DNA from: Caldisericota bacterium
Lineage (GTDB): Bacteria > CAIJMQ01 > JAADFP01
Assembly: GCA_013152825.1 (NCBI GenBank)
Contig: JAADFP010000063.1
Coordinates: 1-18,671 of the forward strand
Length of the DNA stretch: 18,671 bases
Reading direction: 5' to 3'
The notes beneath the pieces were generated by a model. The model had not been told where the DNA came from and ran no database searches. It saw only the letters and a program-made list of their open reading frames with translations. Made by a program: the position numbers and the translations under genes. Each line of letters opens with the position of its first letter. The stretch's first letter is position 1. Below are positions 1-7,934 of this stretch, piece by piece.

Positions 1-823
1 TCCTGTATGCTTTTTCTGCTCGATGGGGGTCGGCAGGTGCTGTAATTAGGAGAACCACTTTTTTATCAAGGCGGTTCATTTCTTTAATAATACGTATGCC
101 CATTTCTATATTTTTTCTGCGGATAAGCCGGGCAGGAAGGAGAGCTACATAGTCAGGGGCAATGGCATTTATCTTTTTTAAGAGAGAAGCAAGTGTCGGG
201 GAAAGGGAGAGAAACTTAGCCACTTCAATGCCATTGGGAATTACCTTTATACTTTTTTCTGGAATGCCAAGAATGTTTATTGCTTGTTTCTTCCTTTCTT
301 CAGTAATGGTGATATAAAGTGCATGAGTGGAGTAATCGGTGAGCAGGTTCCAGGGGTATTCGGTAATTCTTATGGAATCAAGCAGGGGGTTGTAGAAGGG
401 GTCAAAAAGAGGGGAGTCGTGAATCCAGATGAGGTTTTTTTTCGCATTTCCCATGAGGGAATGGCAGGCAGCGGTAAGGGCAATATTAAAGGGCATGGTT
501 AGACAGTTGTGGTAGATAATTGTCTCTGAGTCATTTATTTCCTTTTCTATCTGCTTTTGGAGGCGTTCTTTTAGTAGCCGAAATGGTTCTATCTTGCCTT
601 TTTTTAAGGTCTCTTGTACTTTTACTACTTCCCTGTGCAGGGAGTACATTTCCGGTAGACAGACAAATTTTATCCCTGGCAAGAAGTTTTCTCCTCTTCC
701 CACCACAATTTTTACCTCGAATCCACGGGAAAGAAGGTAACGCGCCTGGGCCTCTATAACAAACTCTACTCCACCTACCACGGGAGGCGAGGAGTAATGG
801 ATTATGCTTATTGTTTTTTTCAT
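1..823 (-). CDS. GT4-family glycosyltransferase, C-terminus cut off by the window edge
   Basis: This is a retaining GT-B glycosyltransferase that would move a sugar from a nucleotide-sugar donor to a glycan, lipid or small acceptor in the cytoplasm. I translated the strand myself: the ATG is at 821-823 and the frame stays open to base 1, giving about 274 residues. The N-terminus reads as a strand followed by SSPPVVGGVEF, the glycine-rich acceptor-domain loop of GT4 enzymes. Around residues 205-240 come an IPNGIEV segment and LLPARLIRRKNIEMGIR, the usual start of the GT4 donor domain. The C-terminal donor-binding Glu region lies outside the window. Its ATG overlaps the TGA of the upstream glycosyltransferase by 4 bp, so translation is probably coupled. 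The acceptor and sugar cannot be told. The GT4 assignment is firm. Confidence 0.85.
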   Translation of the reverse strand, partial: MKKTISIIHYSSPPVVGGVEFVIEAQARYLLSRGFEVKIVVGRGENFLPGIKFVCLPEMYSLHREVVKVQETLKKGKIEPFRLLKERLQKQIEKEINDSETIIYHNCLTMPFNIALTAACHSLMGNAKKNLIWIHDSPLFDPFYNPLLDSIRITEYPWNLLTDYSTHALYITITEERKKQAINILGIPEKSIKVIPNGIEVAKFLSLSPTLASLLKKINAIAPDYVALLPARLIRRKNIEMGIRIIKEMNRLDKKVVLLITAPADPHRAEKAYR

Positions 824-1977
824 AAAAGAGACTGCCTCTCTTTCCAGAAAACCTCTGTCTGGGAAAGTATTTTTTCTTCTATCTCTGAGGGGTTTAGCTT
901 TTCTCCTTCTCGCAGGAGGGAGATGTAGCGTGCTTCCCAGAATACCCTGAGAATATCCAGGATTTCTTTTTGGTGTTTTGACTGTTTATAGTTCAGTAAG
1001 GCACGGAAAAGGATTTTTGCCCAGAGGGGAGTTGGCAGATAAATACCCTCTTCTGCCTCGACGATTTTTTCAATTTCTTTCTCCTGGGCAGAAAATATTT
1101 CTTTCAAGCGAGAACGAAGATAGAGTTTTTTGTAGTCTTGCCAGAATAGTTCTTCCCATTTGTTTCTCTCTATTTTCAGGGGGGGGACTGTTGTCTCAGA
1201 GCTAATTTCTCCGTATCTACACACTTGCTTAATCTCTGAAACAGCTTTTATTTTATCTTCATAGTAGGTATAGAGGGTAAAAAGTTCTCGGGTAACTTGA
1301 TAATACATGGGAAAGAGGTGTGATGCTGGCTCATTGTACCGCAGTGCAGAGGTATGTTCTTTCTTCCCCAGGATGGATTCTATTACCCCGAAGTTCTCAG
1401 CCAGGGCCGTAGTGCTCAGAAATATATCTATCCCGAAATCTTCCGGGAAAAGAGGATGCCTCAATATTCTTTCTGCCAATCTTCGGGAAAGGGCGAATTC
1501 TCCCCCGATAGGCTGCCTGATTTCTTTTCCGTATAGAGATGTAGTCAAAGGATAGGCAATATTGTTGGTAATTACTCCATCGAAGGGATGCCTGAGATAG
1601 TAAGGAATTACCATGTCTATTCCCTCTCTTAGGGGATAGAGCAGTTTCTTTACCCAATCGGGGGTTATACTTAAAAGGTCCCCGTCAATTAAGGCAAGTT
1701 TTTCGCAATTTTTTTCCAGGGATAGCTGAAAAATATTTTTTACCCCGTTTCCCTTACCGTTTCTCCCTTTTTGGGTAAGAACTACTTTTTTTATCCTGGT
1801 GACTGTATCTTGGGCAATTTTTGCTGTGCTGTCTTCTGAGAAGCCATCGCATACTATGATGAGGCATTCTTGCTTTGTGAAATAGTTATTAAGTCCCTCA
1901 TCGACAGCTTTTATTACTTTTGTAATGGTCTCTTCGCAGTTTCTGCTGAGGATTCCCACTCCTATCAACTCGTGCAC
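820..1977 (-). CDS. GT-A glycosyltransferase resembling mannosylglycerate / glucosyl-3-phosphoglycerate synthases
   Basis: This 385-residue nucleotide-sugar transferase has a GT-A fold. The N-terminus (GVGILSRNCEETI, residues 6-18) and IVCDGFSEDST (41-51) form the nucleotide-binding half, and KGNG (75-78) and the metal-binding DGD (98-100) follow. SITPDWV (103-109), RQPIGGEFALSRR (154-166), FGID (181-184) and a late His (about 208) match in order the elements I recall from mannosylglycerate synthase (GT78) and glucosyl-3-phosphoglycerate synthase (GT81). The C-terminal 170 residues are helical, also as in those families. The product could therefore be a glycosylglycerate compatible solute, but a generic GT2 enzyme is possible and the acceptor is an inference. 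The gene overlaps the GT4 gene upstream by 13 bp and the one downstream by 4 bp, so all are probably one translational unit. Confidence 0.75.
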   Translation of the reverse strand: MHELIGVGILSRNCEETITKVIKAVDEGLNNYFTKQECLIIVCDGFSEDSTAKIAQDTVTRIKKVVLTQKGRNGKGNGVKNIFQLSLEKNCEKLALIDGDLLSITPDWVKKLLYPLREGIDMVIPYYLRHPFDGVITNNIAYPLTTSLYGKEIRQPIGGEFALSRRLAERILRHPLFPEDFGIDIFLSTTALAENFGVIESILGKKEHTSALRYNEPASHLFPMYYQVTRELFTLYTYYEDKIKAVSEIKQVCRYGEISSETTVPPLKIERNKWEELFWQDYKKLYLRSRLKEIFSAQEKEIEKIVEAEEGIYLPTPLWAKILFRALLNYKQSKHQKEILDILRVFWEARYISLLREGEKLNPSEIEEKILSQTEVFWKERQSLL

Positions 1978-3098
1978 TCCTGAATAATCTTAAGGTAATC
2001 ATTTCCTGCTTTCTTCCAGGAAAGATGAGGAATAAAATTTTCTACTCTTTTCTCTATCTCCAGGATTTTCTCTTTATTTCCCATAAGCTCTTCCAGAATC
2101 CGGGAGATCTGGTGAGGAGAGTGAAATCCCACCAGGATGCCTCTTCCTTTACTCAACATTTCCCGGGCAAAGGGAGAAGGAGTGGAAATCACGGCTTTTC
2201 CCATTCCCAGGGCATAAGTGATACTCCCACTGGAGACCTGCTGATGTGCCTGGTAAGGAGCTATGTAAACATCCATGGCAGAAAGGTAAAGACTCAGCTC
2301 TTTGTAATCCAGGTAATGATGGATGAATTTAACCTTGTCGTTTAATCCGAGTTTCTTTACCAGTTGCTTCAATTCGTTCAGATAAGTATCCACTTCCTTC
2401 TTTAGGTGTTCAGGATGGGTGGTGCCTAATACGAGATAGAGTATATTCTTTTCTTTAATAAATTTCAGCGCCTGCAGGACATTCTCAATACCTTTTTCCC
2501 TGCGCAGCAACCCGAAGGTGGCAATAATAAAATGGTTACTCATTCCCAGTCGTCTTTTTGCTTCTGCCGCAGGATACTTCTTCAAAGAGGGATAGGGATG
2601 GTGGATAACCCGGAGTTTCACCCCGGGGATTCCGTAGACAACGGAAAGGATTTCAGAAGCATAATTTACCATGAAAACGATTTTTTCTGCTTTTCTCCCC
2701 AGGGCTTGTAGTGCTTCCTTCTCCAGTTTAGTAGGAGAAGAGGGAATGGTATGAATGGTGCAGATTAATGGTTTTTGCAGAAGGGAGATGAAGGGAGAGG
2801 TATATATTCCTTCTTTGCCAAAAAGGAGGAACTGGTGCTGTACAATGACCAGATCCAATGGTTCCCTATTGATACACTCAGCGGCCTGCTTATAGGAGGG
2901 ATAATGCCCTATTTTGATACGCGAGACGACCTTTTCCTTATATGAAAGAGGAATATCTTCAATAGGGTAAAGAGAAAAAGAAAAAAGGCCTGAGTGTTTG
3001 AGGCTCTCTATCAGGTGGAAGGTGTAATCTGCCACTCCACACTTCCGGGGCGGGTAACTGGATACTATACCTATTGAGAGCTTTCTTTTCCCAGACAT
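1965..3098 (-). CDS. GT4-family glycosyltransferase (second of a tandem pair)
   Basis: This 377-residue GT-B glycosyltransferase begins with SSYPPRKCGVADYT (residues 13-26), the acceptor-domain loop typical of one GT4 subgroup. The donor domain begins near residue 190 with FGLLRREKGIENVLQALKFI. It continues with a QVSSGSITYALGMGKAVIST segment that lines the sugar-nucleotide site in these enzymes. There is no signal peptide or membrane segment, so it should act in the cytoplasm, perhaps at the membrane face. It shares these landmarks with the neighbouring GT4 protein encoded at 3071-4228, so the pair probably arose by duplication. It overlaps that gene by 28 bp and the downstream GT-A gene by 13 bp. 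The sugar and acceptor cannot be deduced. Confidence 0.87.
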   Translation of the reverse strand: MSGKRKLSIGIVSSYPPRKCGVADYTFHLIESLKHSGLFSFSLYPIEDIPLSYKEKVVSRIKIGHYPSYKQAAECINREPLDLVIVQHQFLLFGKEGIYTSPFISLLQKPLICTIHTIPSSPTKLEKEALQALGRKAEKIVFMVNYASEILSVVYGIPGVKLRVIHHPYPSLKKYPAAEAKRRLGMSNHFIIATFGLLRREKGIENVLQALKFIKEKNILYLVLGTTHPEHLKKEVDTYLNELKQLVKKLGLNDKVKFIHHYLDYKELSLYLSAMDVYIAPYQAHQQVSSGSITYALGMGKAVISTPSPFAREMLSKGRGILVGFHSPHQISRILEELMGNKEKILEIEKRVENFIPHLSWKKAGNDYLKIIQECTS

Positions 3099-4228
3099 TT
3101 ATAAAGTTCCATGTATTTTCCTATCACTTTAGGCCACCAGAATTCTTTTCCCAGAAGAAGAGATTTTTCCTCCATTGAACTCCTTAAATTTTTTTCTTCT
3201 ATAAGCCTTATTACTGCTTCTGCCAGGGAAGAGGGGGAGTTAAAGTCTACCAGAATTCCTGCTCCCTGGGAAAGAAGTTCGCGAGCATGCAGATAGGGAG
3301 TGGAAATCACTGCCTTTCCGCATCCCAAGGCATAACTCAACACTCCACTTACTACTTGCCTCTCGGCTGATTGCGCATAGGGGGTAATTACCATGTCAGA
3401 GGCGGTAAGGAAAGAAAGTAGTGTGTCTTCGTCCAGGTATTCTCCCGGGATAATTACATTACTGCCTGCTTCTGTTTTTTTTGCCCATTCCCTTAAATAA
3501 TCCAGGAAAAATTTCCCCTTGTAAATTTTATGCCGGGGATGCGGTTTACCCAGGATATAGTAGTAAAAATTTGGGTAACTGCGTTTCACTATGGAAGTAG
3601 CCTCAATCATGTTTTCCAGTGCCTTTTCAGCCTTGAGTAACCCAAAGCTGAGAGCAATAACCTTGTCTTCCCATTGCCACTTTTCCCGAAACGAGTTTCT
3701 TTTCCGAAGAGGAGGGATAGGAACACCGTGGGGAATGTATGCTACTTTTTCCGGGAGGCCGTCGTATTCTTCTATCATTATGCTTTTGGCCGTTTGACTC
3801 TGCACCACGGTAAAGGCATTTTTTTGCTGGAGGTAGGATATTATTTCTTTTTCCCATACCTCTGGTTGGGGAGGAGTAGAGTGCAGGGTAACCAGGAAAG
3901 GCTTATTCAGCCTTTCTATTAGTTTAAGGATGGCGTAATTTTCCCTGCCTCCATAAATACCAAATTCATGCTGAATGTGGAGAAATGGGTAGGGAGAGGA
4001 GTGAACAAATGCTCCGGTTTTTGCAAAGTCAGGAAGATTGGCCTGGTCCATGCACCATATTACTTCTTCCGGGTAGGTGTATATTTCTCCATTCCGGGAA
4101 TCGTTGATGGCAATTATTTTAACTTTAACCCGGGGGAATATTGCTTCCAGGTTTTTGGCAAAGTTATATGTATATGTGGCAATACCGCACTGCCGCGGCG
4201 GGTAAGAGGAAAGTATTACTATTTCCAT
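3071..4228 (-). CDS. GT4-family glycosyltransferase (first of a tandem pair)
   Basis: This 385-residue GT-B glycosyltransferase carries SSYPPRQCGIATYT (residues 7-20) at its N-terminus. HIQHEFGIYGG lies near residue 88, and the donor domain starts near residue 195 (LSFGLLKAEKALENMI). The sugar-nucleotide pocket segment is QVVSGVLSYALGCGKAVIST, nearly the same pattern as in the adjacent paralogue. The start ATG lies 29 bp after the flavoprotein gene's stop. A perfect TATAAT is present on this strand at 4248-4253 in that gap, but I find no convincing -35 hexamer, so an internal promoter is only possible. There is no clear ribosome site. It is the first of four overlapping glycosyltransferase genes. 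The precise reaction is unknown. Confidence 0.87.
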   Translation of the reverse strand: MEIVILSSYPPRQCGIATYTYNFAKNLEAIFPRVKVKIIAINDSRNGEIYTYPEEVIWCMDQANLPDFAKTGAFVHSSPYPFLHIQHEFGIYGGRENYAILKLIERLNKPFLVTLHSTPPQPEVWEKEIISYLQQKNAFTVVQSQTAKSIMIEEYDGLPEKVAYIPHGVPIPPLRKRNSFREKWQWEDKVIALSFGLLKAEKALENMIEATSIVKRSYPNFYYYILGKPHPRHKIYKGKFFLDYLREWAKKTEAGSNVIIPGEYLDEDTLLSFLTASDMVITPYAQSAERQVVSGVLSYALGCGKAVISTPYLHARELLSQGAGILVDFNSPSSLAEAVIRLIEEKNLRSSMEEKSLLLGKEFWWPKVIGKYMELYKCLGKESSQ

Positions 4229-4257
4229 TTTAGTTCTGTCTATAGATATTATACCCC

Positions 4258-4860
4258 TCAGAGAAGTCTGGCGGCAGATCTTGCCTTTTGCAATTGTTTT
4301 TCACTGAGTTTTTGTTTTGGTGTACTGCAGACATTGCCAAAGTAAAGTGACTTAACAACCCTTGCCCCTACAATCCTGGCCGCGGATTTTAGTAGCTTCA
4401 GGGTACCGGGCATTAGAATCCTGCCCACAAAGGCAGGGCAGGCACTGGAAGTGATAATTATTGCTTTCTTATTGGTTTTTTTAATCCGTTGTTGAGGAAT
4501 GGATCTCTTACCCCAGGGCCAGTATGCGTAAACTATGAGCCTTTCAATAAATCTTTTCGTAATTGCCGTTACATTGTAGAAATTAACCGGGGAAGCTAAA
4601 ATTAAACCGTCAGCATGGTCAATCTTGCTGAGTAGCTCGTTCATATCATCGTCTAACACGCAGGTTCCGCGAATTTTCCTCCGGTCATCCTGGGTGCAGA
4701 CCCGGCAATTAGTGCAAAATTCAATATGCTTATCAATTAGATAAATCTTCTCAGTCTGTGCTCCTTCCTGCTGCACAGTTTTTAAGATAGCATCAGTTAC
4801 CTGGTCGTTAATCCCGCCTTTCCGATAGCTTCCTACTATCCCGATAATCGTTTTACCCAT
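4258..4860 (-). CDS. Iron-sulfur-flavoprotein-like NAD(P)H:FMN reductase family protein
   Basis: This 200-residue flavodoxin-fold protein probably binds FMN and passes electrons in the cytoplasm. The N-terminal GIVGSYRKGG (residues 7-16) is the FMN phosphate loop of the NADPH-dependent FMN reductase family. ASPVNFYNVTAITKRFIER (about 94-112) is the second flavin loop. Between them is a cysteine cluster with CxxCxxC, then 11 residues, then C, followed by a DDDM segment. This resembles the compact motif that holds a 4Fe-4S cluster in archaeal and clostridial iron-sulfur flavoproteins, though the last spacing is longer than the usual 4-7. It lies in the minus-strand set between a CBM9-like gene (32 bp away) and a glycosyltransferase (29 bp away). 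Why a flavoprotein sits among sugar genes is not evident. Substrate is unknown. Confidence 0.8.
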   Translation of the reverse strand: MGKTIIGIVGSYRKGGINDQVTDAILKTVQQEGAQTEKIYLIDKHIEFCTNCRVCTQDDRRKIRGTCVLDDDMNELLSKIDHADGLILASPVNFYNVTAITKRFIERLIVYAYWPWGKRSIPQQRIKKTNKKAIIITSSACPAFVGRILMPGTLKLLKSAARIVGARVVKSLYFGNVCSTPKQKLSEKQLQKARSAARLL

Positions 4861-4892
4861 TGTTTTAATGTTAATTCTGTTCCATCAAAAGC

Positions 4893-5507
4893 TTATTCAA
4901 ATTCCAATGTACCAAAAAATTCGGGCAAATGGAACTGCGGCTGCGGGAAATCAGCGCGTGCCCCGGTTAGCCAATGCAGATGAGATGTTCCATCTGCACA
5001 TTTATAGAAGTTTGCCTGCCAGGTGACTCCCGGACCAGGAGAAGTTACTGAAGAATACTTTTCAAGGAGTGCAAGGGGAATGCGGTACTTCACTGTCCAG
5101 GTTACCGCTGTCTTGATCTCGAGATCAACAAGCCCGGGTAAAGAGTGGGCTATCTTGACCTGGTTATGGTCGCTTTCCGGCATACTTATAATCCCTTCCC
5201 GGGATGCCTCCTGGGAAGCAAAGAGTGCTGTGCCGCCGCAATTCATTTCCAGGTTAAAGTAGCCTTTTGATACTTCACTGTTGGGTGCAAAGAAAAATTT
5301 CACACAGCTATCCCGGCAGACACTCTCCTGATATTCGGTTACCACCGCGCGCACGTACCTATCCTGCACCCGGAAAATCACGTATCTTGCCTCTTTATCA
5401 TAGGCGATCTTTCCCTCTGTCTCTGGCATATATTTGGACCTTTTTCCCATGTAATGGCAGAGCTTCTCAGGGAATCTCTCTCCAGGGAGATTTATCCCAA
5501 TTCGCAT
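4893..5507 (-). CDS. CBM9-like (carbohydrate-binding module 9 family) domain protein
   Basis: This predicted protein of about 204 residues matches the single-domain CBM9-like family found with sugar genes in many bacteria. The family pattern is visible. An AYDKEARYVIFRVQD strand pair comes first, then RDSCVKFFFAP (the conserved D-S-C/V-E-F-F-F block), YFNLEMNCGGTAL, and near the C-terminus WQANFYKCAD and a W-x-x-x-x-x-x-x-x-F-H-x-P-E-x-F-G ending. There is no signal peptide or membrane segment, so unlike secreted CBM9 xylanase modules it appears cytoplasmic. A TTG lies just before the chosen ATG and an in-frame stop lies 6 bases further up, so no longer N-terminus is possible. It sits about 100 bp after gmhA. 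Sugar binding is a family inference; no enzyme residues are identified. Confidence 0.7.
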   Translation of the reverse strand: MRIGINLPGERFPEKLCHYMGKRSKYMPETEGKIAYDKEARYVIFRVQDRYVRAVVTEYQESVCRDSCVKFFFAPNSEVSKGYFNLEMNCGGTALFASQEASREGIISMPESDHNQVKIAHSLPGLVDLEIKTAVTWTVKYRIPLALLEKYSSVTSPGPGVTWQANFYKCADGTSHLHWLTGARADFPQPQFHLPEFFGTLEFE

Positions 5508-5606
5508 CAATATTCACACTCTCTTCTAAACGTGCTACCTTGCAATACCTAATTCTTTCTCCCCAATTTTATGGTTTTTAATCAAGCGGACAACGAATAA
5601 TGACAG

Positions 5607-6176
5607 TTAAAGCATCAGCTCTTTCTCTACCAATCCACAGATAATGTGACCTACGAGTATATGGACTTCTTGAATACGGGGGGTTTCCCTGGAGGGAGCC
5701 TGGAGGCAAATATCAGAGAGCTTTTTTAAATTATCTCCTGCTTCACCGGTGAAGGCAACGGTAGTGAGCCCCAGTTCCCGGGCTTTCTTCAGCCCTTCTA
5801 TTACATTCTCTGCTTTTCCTGAAGTGGAGATACCTACGGCTATATCCCCTTTATTTCCCAGTGCTTCCAGTTGACGGGAGAAAATGTGGGCGAAGTTGTA
5901 ATCATTGGCAACTGAGGTGAGAACAGAGGTGTTGGTAGTAAGCGCTATGGCTGGAAGTCCTTTCCTTTCCATTTTAAATCTTCCCACCAACTCGCAGGCA
6001 ATGTGCTGGGCATCTGCTGCAGAACCTCCATTACCAAAAAGTATAATCTTCCCACCCCCTTTAATGGTTTTCACAAACTCATTCACCAGGTGCTTTATCT
6101 CATCTATGTTCTCCTGTAGGACTCTTTCTTTGATTCTCGCTGCTTCCTGAATTATTTCCCGTATTTCATTTTCCAT
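5607..6176 (-). CDS. gmhA: Sedoheptulose-7-phosphate isomerase (phosphoheptose isomerase)
   Basis: GmhA converts sedoheptulose 7-phosphate to D-glycero-D-manno-heptose 7-phosphate, the first step towards ADP- or GDP-heptose for surface glycans. The 189-residue protein has the SIS fold. FGNGGSAADAQHIACELVGR (residues 47-66) and ISTSGKAENV (116-125) bind the phosphate. PSRETPRIQEVH (161-172) and a second His at 177 supply the expected active-site residues, with Glu62 in CEL. The length fits the family. The frame stays open further upstream to 6314, but that part is antisense to the pilin gene, and the family N-terminus starts at this ATG. It is the first gene of the leftward set and would fit glycan synthesis by the downstream glycosyltransferases. 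Other heptose genes are not in the window. Confidence 0.93.
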   Translation of the reverse strand: MENEIREIIQEAARIKERVLQENIDEIKHLVNEFVKTIKGGGKIILFGNGGSAADAQHIACELVGRFKMERKGLPAIALTTNTSVLTSVANDYNFAHIFSRQLEALGNKGDIAVGISTSGKAENVIEGLKKARELGLTTVAFTGEAGDNLKKLSDICLQAPSRETPRIQEVHILVGHIICGLVEKELML

Positions 6177-6185
6177 GTCTTTAAA

Positions 6186-6212
6186 TTTACCATACTTAGA
6201 GCTTATGGTAAA
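6186..6212. promoter_or_regulatory. 9-bp perfect inverted repeat in the divergent gap, possible operator
   Basis: TTTACCATA at 6186-6194 and TATGGTAAA at 6204-6212 are perfect inverted copies separated by 9 bp, so their centres lie 18 bp apart. The site sits 9 bp upstream of the gmhA ATG and includes the ATG of the pilin-like gene transcribed the other way. A dimeric regulator could bind here and control both directions, or the RNA could fold over the pilin start. No regulator gene is adjacent, so the role is an inference. Confidence 0.45.
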
Positions 6213-6741
6213 ATTGGGTGTGTTTAGAATCTTAAAGAGCAAAGTAGGATTTACTGCTACCGAACTTCTTATTGTCACTACTCTCCTTTCTTCCCTGCCG
6301 GTTAGCCGGTTCATCGGGGTAAGGAATAAAGCTTTCCAGACTCAATGTGCTTCGAATCTGAGACAAATCGGGATGGCAGTGAATATGTTTGTGATGAGCG
6401 AAGGTAAATACCCGAATGCTCTGTTCTTCCCAAAGGAGCCATTAAAAGATCCGCGGAGTATTGTAGTAATTCTTAAATCGTACGGATTAAAAGGGAAAAT
6501 GTTTATCTGCCCTACTGCTCCTCCAGTTTTAAAGAATAAGGGGTTAACCTATCTGTGGAATGATGCATTAAGTGGAAAAGCTCCCTACCGGCTGCGGAAC
6601 ACATCCCAGACCTGGATGATGGTGGATATAACTGCGGTGGATAAGAGAGTATCTTCTCACTTTGGAGGCTATAATATTCTCTATGCAGATGGACATGTTT
6701 CCTGGTCTTCTAACCCACCAACGCTTAAACCAATAAAGTGA
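6205..6741 (+). CDS. Type IV prepilin-like / type II secretion pseudopilin protein
   Basis: This 178-residue protein has a short basic leader (MVKLGVFRILKSKVG), then FTATELLIVTTLLSSL. That fits the prepilin peptidase site, with cleavage after Gly15, Phe at +1 and the conserved Glu at +5, followed by the hydrophobic helix that anchors the subunit and packs in the filament. A C-A-S-N-L-R-Q-I-G stretch (residues 48-56) and the tail H-F-G-G-Y-N-I-L-Y-A-D-G-H-V-S-W (152-167) match the DUF1559-like pseudopilins of Planctomycetes and Omnitrophota. An in-frame ATG at 6175 would overlap gmhA, so the ATG at 6205 is preferred. Its stop overlaps the GTG of the HD-GYP gene by 4 bp. No pilus machinery genes are near, so it may be an orphan subunit. 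Confidence 0.82.
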   Translation: MVKLGVFRILKSKVGFTATELLIVTTLLSSLPVSRFIGVRNKAFQTQCASNLRQIGMAVNMFVMSEGKYPNALFFPKEPLKDPRSIVVILKSYGLKGKMFICPTAPPVLKNKGLTYLWNDALSGKAPYRLRNTSQTWMMVDITAVDKRVSSHFGGYNILYADGHVSWSSNPPTLKPIK

Positions 6742-7934
6742 AAAAAGCTACTCTACTCTCCCTGTCTTCTCCCTCTATTTTTGGCGATTTGCAGGAAAGG
6801 GTGAGTCTGCTTATCAGGTTGCGGTGGGGAGGAATATCTATCCTCACCATTCTTTTTCTTTACTCTGTTCTCTTCCAGGAAAAAGGTTTGCCTTACTTGC
6901 CTCTCCTTTTCCTGCTTTTTCTTACTTTCTTATTCAATATTGCCCTGCATCTGGACATAAATAGGCACCGGGCACCAAAAGAAATACCTTACTTAAGAAG
7001 GGCTTTGAATTTACAACTTTACTTTGACATTTTCTTTTACCTGTTTGTTTTTCATTTTACCGGGGGGGTAGAATCCCCTTTCTTTATCCTTCTTATTTTT
7101 CCTGCTATCTCCTCTACGCTTGTTCTGCCTCCACCCCGGAATTACCTGCGGGCGCTGGTTACTCTTTTCCTTTTTGCCCTTCTCCTTTATGCAGAGAATC
7201 ATTGGAAACTAAACCCACCTTTCCTGATGACAATGTCCCCCCTGGAGCAAACATTTCTTATCTTTATTGCTCTTACCGGTTCTCTGGCCCTTTCTCTCTA
7301 CCTTACTTCCAGCCTTATTCAAAGACTCCAGGAGAGATTGCGCCATCTAATTTCTCTGCAACGGGAACTGCAGAGGAATTACCTGGAGACAGTTATGGCT
7401 CTGGCACAGGCAGTAGAAGCGAAGGATCCCGGCATCAAGAAACACTTGGAAAGATCTATCAAATATGCTACCTTAATTGGGAATAGATTTAACCTTAAAA
7501 AAGAAGATATGGACGCCTTAAAATTCGGTGCAGTTCTGCATGACATAGGGAAAATAGGAGTGAATGGCAGTGTTCTCTTTAAGCCAGAAAGGTTGACTCC
7601 TGAGGAGTTTGCAATAATAAAGAAGCACCCGGAAATGGGGATAGAAATAATAAAAGGAGTGGAATTTTTAAAGAGGGTAGAACCTATAATCCTGCACCAC
7701 CACGAAAGATACGATGGTAAAGGATATCCCAGGGGATTGAAAGGAGAGGAAATCCCTCTTCTGGCAAGAATTGTAAGTGTGGTAGATGCTTACGAAGCCA
7801 TGACTTCTGACCGCCTCTACAAAAAGGCTAAAAGCAAGCAGGAAGCCATGGAGGAGCTGAAAAAAGAAAGGGGCAGACAATTTGACCCTAAAGTAGTGGA
7901 TGTTTTCTTAGATATCCTGGAGGAAGAAAAATGA
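6738..7934 (+). CDS. Membrane HD-GYP domain protein, probable cyclic-di-GMP phosphodiesterase
   Basis: This is a 398-residue two-part protein. Residues about 31-195 contain six probable membrane helices. Between helices 3 and 4 lies FHFTGGVESPFFILLIFPA (105-123), which resembles the GGxxNPF quinone-binding loop of RegB/PrrB sensor kinases. A short coiled-coil linker (195-215) leads to the HD-GYP domain (about 217-398). It has KKHLERS (235-240), HDIGKIG (268-274), KKHPEMG (295-301), HHHERYDGKGYPRGL (320-334) and VVDAYEAMTSDR (348-359), so the metal ligands and the GYP motif are intact. Such domains hydrolyse cyclic di-GMP to pGpG or GMP. It starts with GTG overlapping the pilin stop and its stop overlaps the purB ATG by 4 bp. 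Sensing by the membrane part is inferred. Confidence 0.92.
   Translation: MKKATLLSLSSPSIFGDLQERVSLLIRLRWGGISILTILFLYSVLFQEKGLPYLPLLFLLFLTFLFNIALHLDINRHRAPKEIPYLRRALNLQLYFDIFFYLFVFHFTGGVESPFFILLIFPAISSTLVLPPPRNYLRALVTLFLFALLLYAENHWKLNPPFLMTMSPLEQTFLIFIALTGSLALSLYLTSSLIQRLQERLRHLISLQRELQRNYLETVMALAQAVEAKDPGIKKHLERSIKYATLIGNRFNLKKEDMDALKFGAVLHDIGKIGVNGSVLFKPERLTPEEFAIIKKHPEMGIEIIKGVEFLKRVEPIILHHHERYDGKGYPRGLKGEEIPLLARIVSVVDAYEAMTSDRLYKKAKSKQEAMEELKKERGRQFDPKVVDVFLDILEEEK

Noticed and set aside
284..759. Two plus-strand open frames of 72 and 79 codons
   Set aside because: They lie opposite the partial GT4 gene, whose translation has clear family motifs.
4248..4253. Promoter for the GT4 gene at 4228
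   Set aside because: The TATAAT is perfect but no -35 hexamer is found at 16-18 bp, so it is mentioned only in the gene entry.
6177..6314. N-terminal extension of GmhA by 46 residues in the same open frame
   Set aside because: It is antisense to the pilin-like gene, has no GmhA-family match, and the family N-terminus starts at the ATG at 6176.
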